From positions 1 to 6,840 of the forward strand of contig JAUIBJ010000190.1 in assembly GCA_030428025.1 (NCBI GenBank): 6,840 bases of DNA, read 5' to 3'. Both the position numbers and the translations under genes were made by a program. Positions 5,029 to 6,840 of this stretch are shown here, piece by piece. This DNA comes from Alphaproteobacteria bacterium. Its GTDB lineage: Bacteria > Pseudomonadota > Alphaproteobacteria > Rhodobacterales > Rhodobacteraceae. Within the stretch, counting starts at the first letter, position 1, and each line of letters opens with the position of its first letter. Below the pieces are notes generated by a model that worked only from the letters and a program-made list of their open reading frames with translations, was not told the origin of the DNA and did no database searches.

Positions 5029-6212
5029 GTCATTCCCCCCACGCTCACGCCAAGGGCCGCGAGCGAGGCCAGAAACCCGAAGACCGGCACCGCCATGGGC
5101 ACGCGGAAGGGCGCCGCATGCACACGCCGCTTCATCACGATCAGCGCCAGATTGACCACCACGAAGACGCTCAGAAGGATGGCCGAAGTGGCCTCCGCTA
5201 GGTCGGCCACGTCGAGAAAGAGCGCCCCGGCGATCACCGCCCCCCCGACAAGCGAGGTTGCAAGCACCGGCGTGCCGAGCCGGTGATGGGCATGGTGGAA
5301 AAGCCCGAGCCACGCATTTCGCTTGCCAAGGCCGAACAGGACGCGCGAGGCCATGACGATCTGGGCCAGCACACCGTTCAGCGCCGCCGCAACGGCTATG
5401 AGCGACAGAAACGCGGCGCTCGTCCCACGCCCTTCGGACCAGACGAGTGCCAGCGGTTGCTGCGAGACCGACAGCTTGTCGAGCGATACCGCGCGCACGG
5501 CGGCGAAAGTGACCAGCGCGTAAAGCGCGCTGGTGATGGCCAGCGACAGCAGGATCGCGCGCGGCAGGGTACGATAGGGGTCGTTCACCTCTTCGGCCAT
5601 GTTGACGATGTCCTCGAAGCCGATAAAGGCGAAGAAGGCCAGCATGATACCCGCCGCCACGCCCGGCCAGAGGATCGGCGCCGGTTCCGCGAAATCCGGC
5701 GAAGGCTCACCGGTCGTGCCCGCGAAGACGACCAGCGCCAGCCCCCCGACCTCGATCACGGTGAGGATGGCCGCAAGCGTCAGGCTTTCCAGGACCCCGA
5801 CGATCGCCACCGCCAAAAGCGCGAGGCCAAGAGCCAGGATGGTGGGCAAAAGGGGCAGATCCACGACCGACACCAGATATCCCGCCCCCCCTCGCAGAAC
5901 CGCCGCGGCAGAGACGGTGCCCGCCAAGACGATGCCGAATCCCACGATCACCCCGATCCAGTTGCGCCCGAAGGCTCTGGCGACGAAGGCCGCGGGCCCG
6001 CCCGCCTCGGGCAGGCGGGTGGAAAACTCTGCATAGCTGAGCGCCGTGGGCGCGGCGATGAGCCCGGCAAAGAGGAACGAAACCGGCGCCCAGACACCGG
6101 CATCGGCGGCGACGGCGCCAACCAGCACATAGATGCCGGCGCCCACCATGACGCCGACCCCGTAGGCGGTGAGCAGGCCCAGCCCGATCCGGCGTTTCAG
6201 TGCATCAGCCAT
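5025..6212 (-). CDS. APC-superfamily amino acid/polyamine permease (395 aa)
   Basis: This is a secondary transporter of the amino acid-polyamine-organocation superfamily (LeuT fold), expected in the inner membrane. Helix 1 contains the unwound glycine motif GAGIY (24-28) that contacts the substrate backbone in this fold. AEFSTRLPEAGG (61-72) matches the loop after helix 2, and FFAFIGFEDIVNMAEEVNDPYRTLPRAI (193-220) is the family's helix 6 and following loop. About eleven helices can be placed, the last at about 373-390. The protein ends there, whereas most relatives have a twelfth helix and are 430 residues or longer. The ATG at 6212 has GGAGG 7 nt upstream, and sequence before it does not resemble the family. 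Substrate cannot be told from sequence. murC lies 109 bp upstream and the stop overlaps the next start as ATGA. Confidence 0.92.
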   Translation of the reverse strand: MADALKRRIGLGLLTAYGVGVMVGAGIYVLVGAVAADAGVWAPVSFLFAGLIAAPTALSYAEFSTRLPEAGGPAAFVARAFGRNWIGVIVGFGIVLAGTVSAAAVLRGGAGYLVSVVDLPLLPTILALGLALLAVAIVGVLESLTLAAILTVIEVGGLALVVFAGTTGEPSPDFAEPAPILWPGVAAGIMLAFFAFIGFEDIVNMAEEVNDPYRTLPRAILLSLAITSALYALVTFAAVRAVSLDKLSVSQQPLALVWSEGRGTSAAFLSLIAVAAALNGVLAQIVMASRVLFGLGKRNAWLGLFHHAHHRLGTPVLATSLVGGAVIAGALFLDVADLAEATSAILLSVFVVVNLALIVMKRRVHAAPFRVPMAVPVFGFLASLAALGVSVGGMT

Positions 6213-6219
6213 CAGCGTG

Positions 6220-6224
6220 CCTCC
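6220..6224 (-). promoter_or_regulatory. Shine-Dalgarno site of the permease gene
   Basis: The minus strand reads GGAGG here, 7 nt before the ATG at 6212. It fixes the permease start and excludes the upstream in-frame extension (to 6554), which would overlap murC and translate the palindromes. Confidence 0.8.
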
Positions 6225-6240
6225 GGTCCGTCGGGGGCGC

Positions 6241-6260
6241 CGTTTTCTTCGAAGAAAACG
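6241..6260. repeat. 20-bp perfect palindrome in the murC-permease gap
   Basis: The sequence CGTTTTCTTCGAAGAAAACG is its own reverse complement. With a three-base bulge the stem can extend by GGGG (6234-6237) pairing CCCC (6261-6264). No U-tract follows the stem on the transcribed strand. Confidence 0.8.
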
Positions 6261-6262
6261 CC

Positions 6263-6284
6263 CCGGAAAATTCCAATTTTCCGG
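6263..6284. repeat. Inverted repeat with 10-bp arms, second of three palindromes
   Basis: CCGGAAAATT (6263-6272) and AATTTTCCGG (6275-6284) are perfect reverse complements separated by CC. The element starts three bases after the 20-bp palindrome. The two-base spacer is too short for an RNA loop without opening inner pairs, so a DNA-level role or a hairpin with a frayed tip are both possible. Confidence 0.75.
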
Positions 6285-6286
6285 CC

Positions 6287-6306
6287 CGGAATTTCCGAAA
6301 ATTCCG
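6287..6306. repeat. Inverted repeat with 8-bp arms, third of three palindromes
   Basis: CGGAATTT (6287-6294) and AAATTCCG (6299-6306) are perfect reverse complements with a four-base spacer CCGA, ideal for a tetraloop hairpin. On the transcribed strand this is the first structure met after the murC stop (16 bases downstream). It is similar in wording to the second palindrome, and the arms can cross-pair. Confidence 0.7.
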
Positions 6307-6321
6307 CCTGCGCCCCGCCCA

Positions 6322-6840
6322 TCAACCCGCCTTCCGCTCCAGCCGTGCCGGAAGCGCGTTGGCCCAGGCGCTGATCGTGCCCGCACCAAGGCAGACGACC
6401 ATGTCGCCGGGGCGCGCCTCGAGGCGCACCATGCGCTCCAGATCGGACTCGTCGGCGAGCGCGCGCACATGGCGGTGGCCATGGCGGATGAGTCCCGCCA
6501 CCAGATCGTCGCGGCTGGCCCCCGGGATCGGGTCTTCGCCGGCGGCATAGACATCGGCGATGGCCACCACGTCGGCCTCGTTGAAACAGCCGCAGAACTC
6601 CTCGAAGAGGCTCGACAGCCGTGTATAGCGATGCGGCTGGTGCACCGCGATCACCCGGCCCGTCGTGGCCTGTCGCGCGGCCCGCAGCACGGCGGCGATC
6701 TCGACCGGGTGATGGCCGTAATCGTCTATGATGGTGACCCCGTTCACCACGCCCACGCGGGTGAAGCGGCGGTTGACCCCGCCGAAACTCGCCAGCGCCT
6801 CGCGGATTTCGACGGGCGCCATGCCCAGATGCCGTGCCAC
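6322..6840 (-). CDS. murC: UDP-N-acetylmuramate--L-alanine ligase MurC, C-terminal part (runs off right edge)
   Basis: MurC ligates L-alanine to UDP-MurNAc using ATP, the first amino-acid addition in peptidoglycan precursor synthesis, in the cytosol. The visible 172 codons cover the C-terminal domain and the end of the central domain. Landmarks are ALASFGGVNRRFTRVG at the start, the Mur-ligase signature DDYGHHPVEI (about residues 39-48 of the visible part), QPHRYTR (68-74), YAAGEDPIPGA, and a final PGDMVVCLGAGTISAWA. These align with the end of E. coli MurC and with no other Mur ligase as well. The gene is open at the window edge; the GTG at 6840 is an internal valine, and roughly 300 N-terminal residues, including the ATP P-loop, are outside. 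The stop TGA is at 6324-6322. Confidence 0.96.
   Translation of the reverse strand: MARHLGMAPVEIREALASFGGVNRRFTRVGVVNGVTIIDDYGHHPVEIAAVLRAARQATTGRVIAVHQPHRYTRLSSLFEEFCGCFNEADVVAIADVYAAGEDPIPGASRDDLVAGLIRHGHRHVRALADESDLERMVRLEARPGDMVVCLGAGTISAWANALPARLERKAG

Noticed and set aside
6241..6306. Calling the palindromes an intrinsic terminator of murC
   Set aside because: None of the stems is followed by a U-tract on the transcribed strand, so they are listed as inverted repeats only.
5283..6374. 363-codon plus-strand frame opposite the permease
   Set aside because: Composition is extreme (Arg, Gln, Asp rich) as expected from reading hydrophobic codons backwards; the minus strand encodes an APC permease.
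6213..6554. Possible 114-residue N-terminal extension of the permease
   Set aside because: It would translate the palindromes and overlap murC in another frame; the ATG at 6212 has a GGAGG at 7 nt and the family match begins right there.

Overview
The window is a GC-rich piece of the division and cell-wall (dcw) cluster of an alphaproteobacterium, most likely a member of the Rhodobacteraceae/Rhodobacterales. That placement rests on the gene order murC - small membrane genes - murB - ddl - ftsQ - ftsA, the residue patterns of FtsA, FtsQ and Ddl, strong G/C preference at third codon positions, and small proteins resembling a family (DUF2484) that I recall from this group. The organism assignment is inference. 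Every supported gene is on the minus strand, so transcription runs from high to low coordinates.

Reading in the direction of transcription: the C-terminal third of murC enters from the right edge (6840-6322). A 109-bp gap with three consecutive palindromes follows (6241-6306). Next is an APC-type amino-acid/polyamine permease (6212-5025), then two small membrane proteins of one family (5028-4777 and 4780-4535). The permease and these two genes are linked by ATGA stop/start overlaps. A 127-bp gap holds a composite inverted repeat (4420-4473). Then come two more small three-helix membrane proteins that are paralogues of each other (4407-4132 and 4077-3799). After these are murB (3761-2829), ddl with a GTG start (2757-1837), ftsQ (1849-980, overlapping the end of ddl), and the first 325 codons of ftsA (977 to the left edge).

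The conserved genes form a coherent pathway. MurC adds L-Ala to UDP-MurNAc, MurB makes UDP-MurNAc, and Ddl makes the D-Ala-D-Ala dipeptide, so three cytoplasmic steps of the peptidoglycan precursor pathway are present. FtsQ and FtsA are divisome scaffold and membrane-anchor proteins. I see no frameshift or disruption in any of them.

The unusual part is 3799-6321. A permease and four small membrane proteins sit between murC and murB, and the four small genes are two separate tandem pairs of paralogues. The two longest intergenic gaps both carry strong dyad-symmetric sequences. I found no CRISPR array, tRNA, rRNA, insertion sequence or phage gene. There is no clear evidence of a new biochemical system; the small-protein insert and its palindromes are what deserve a second look.
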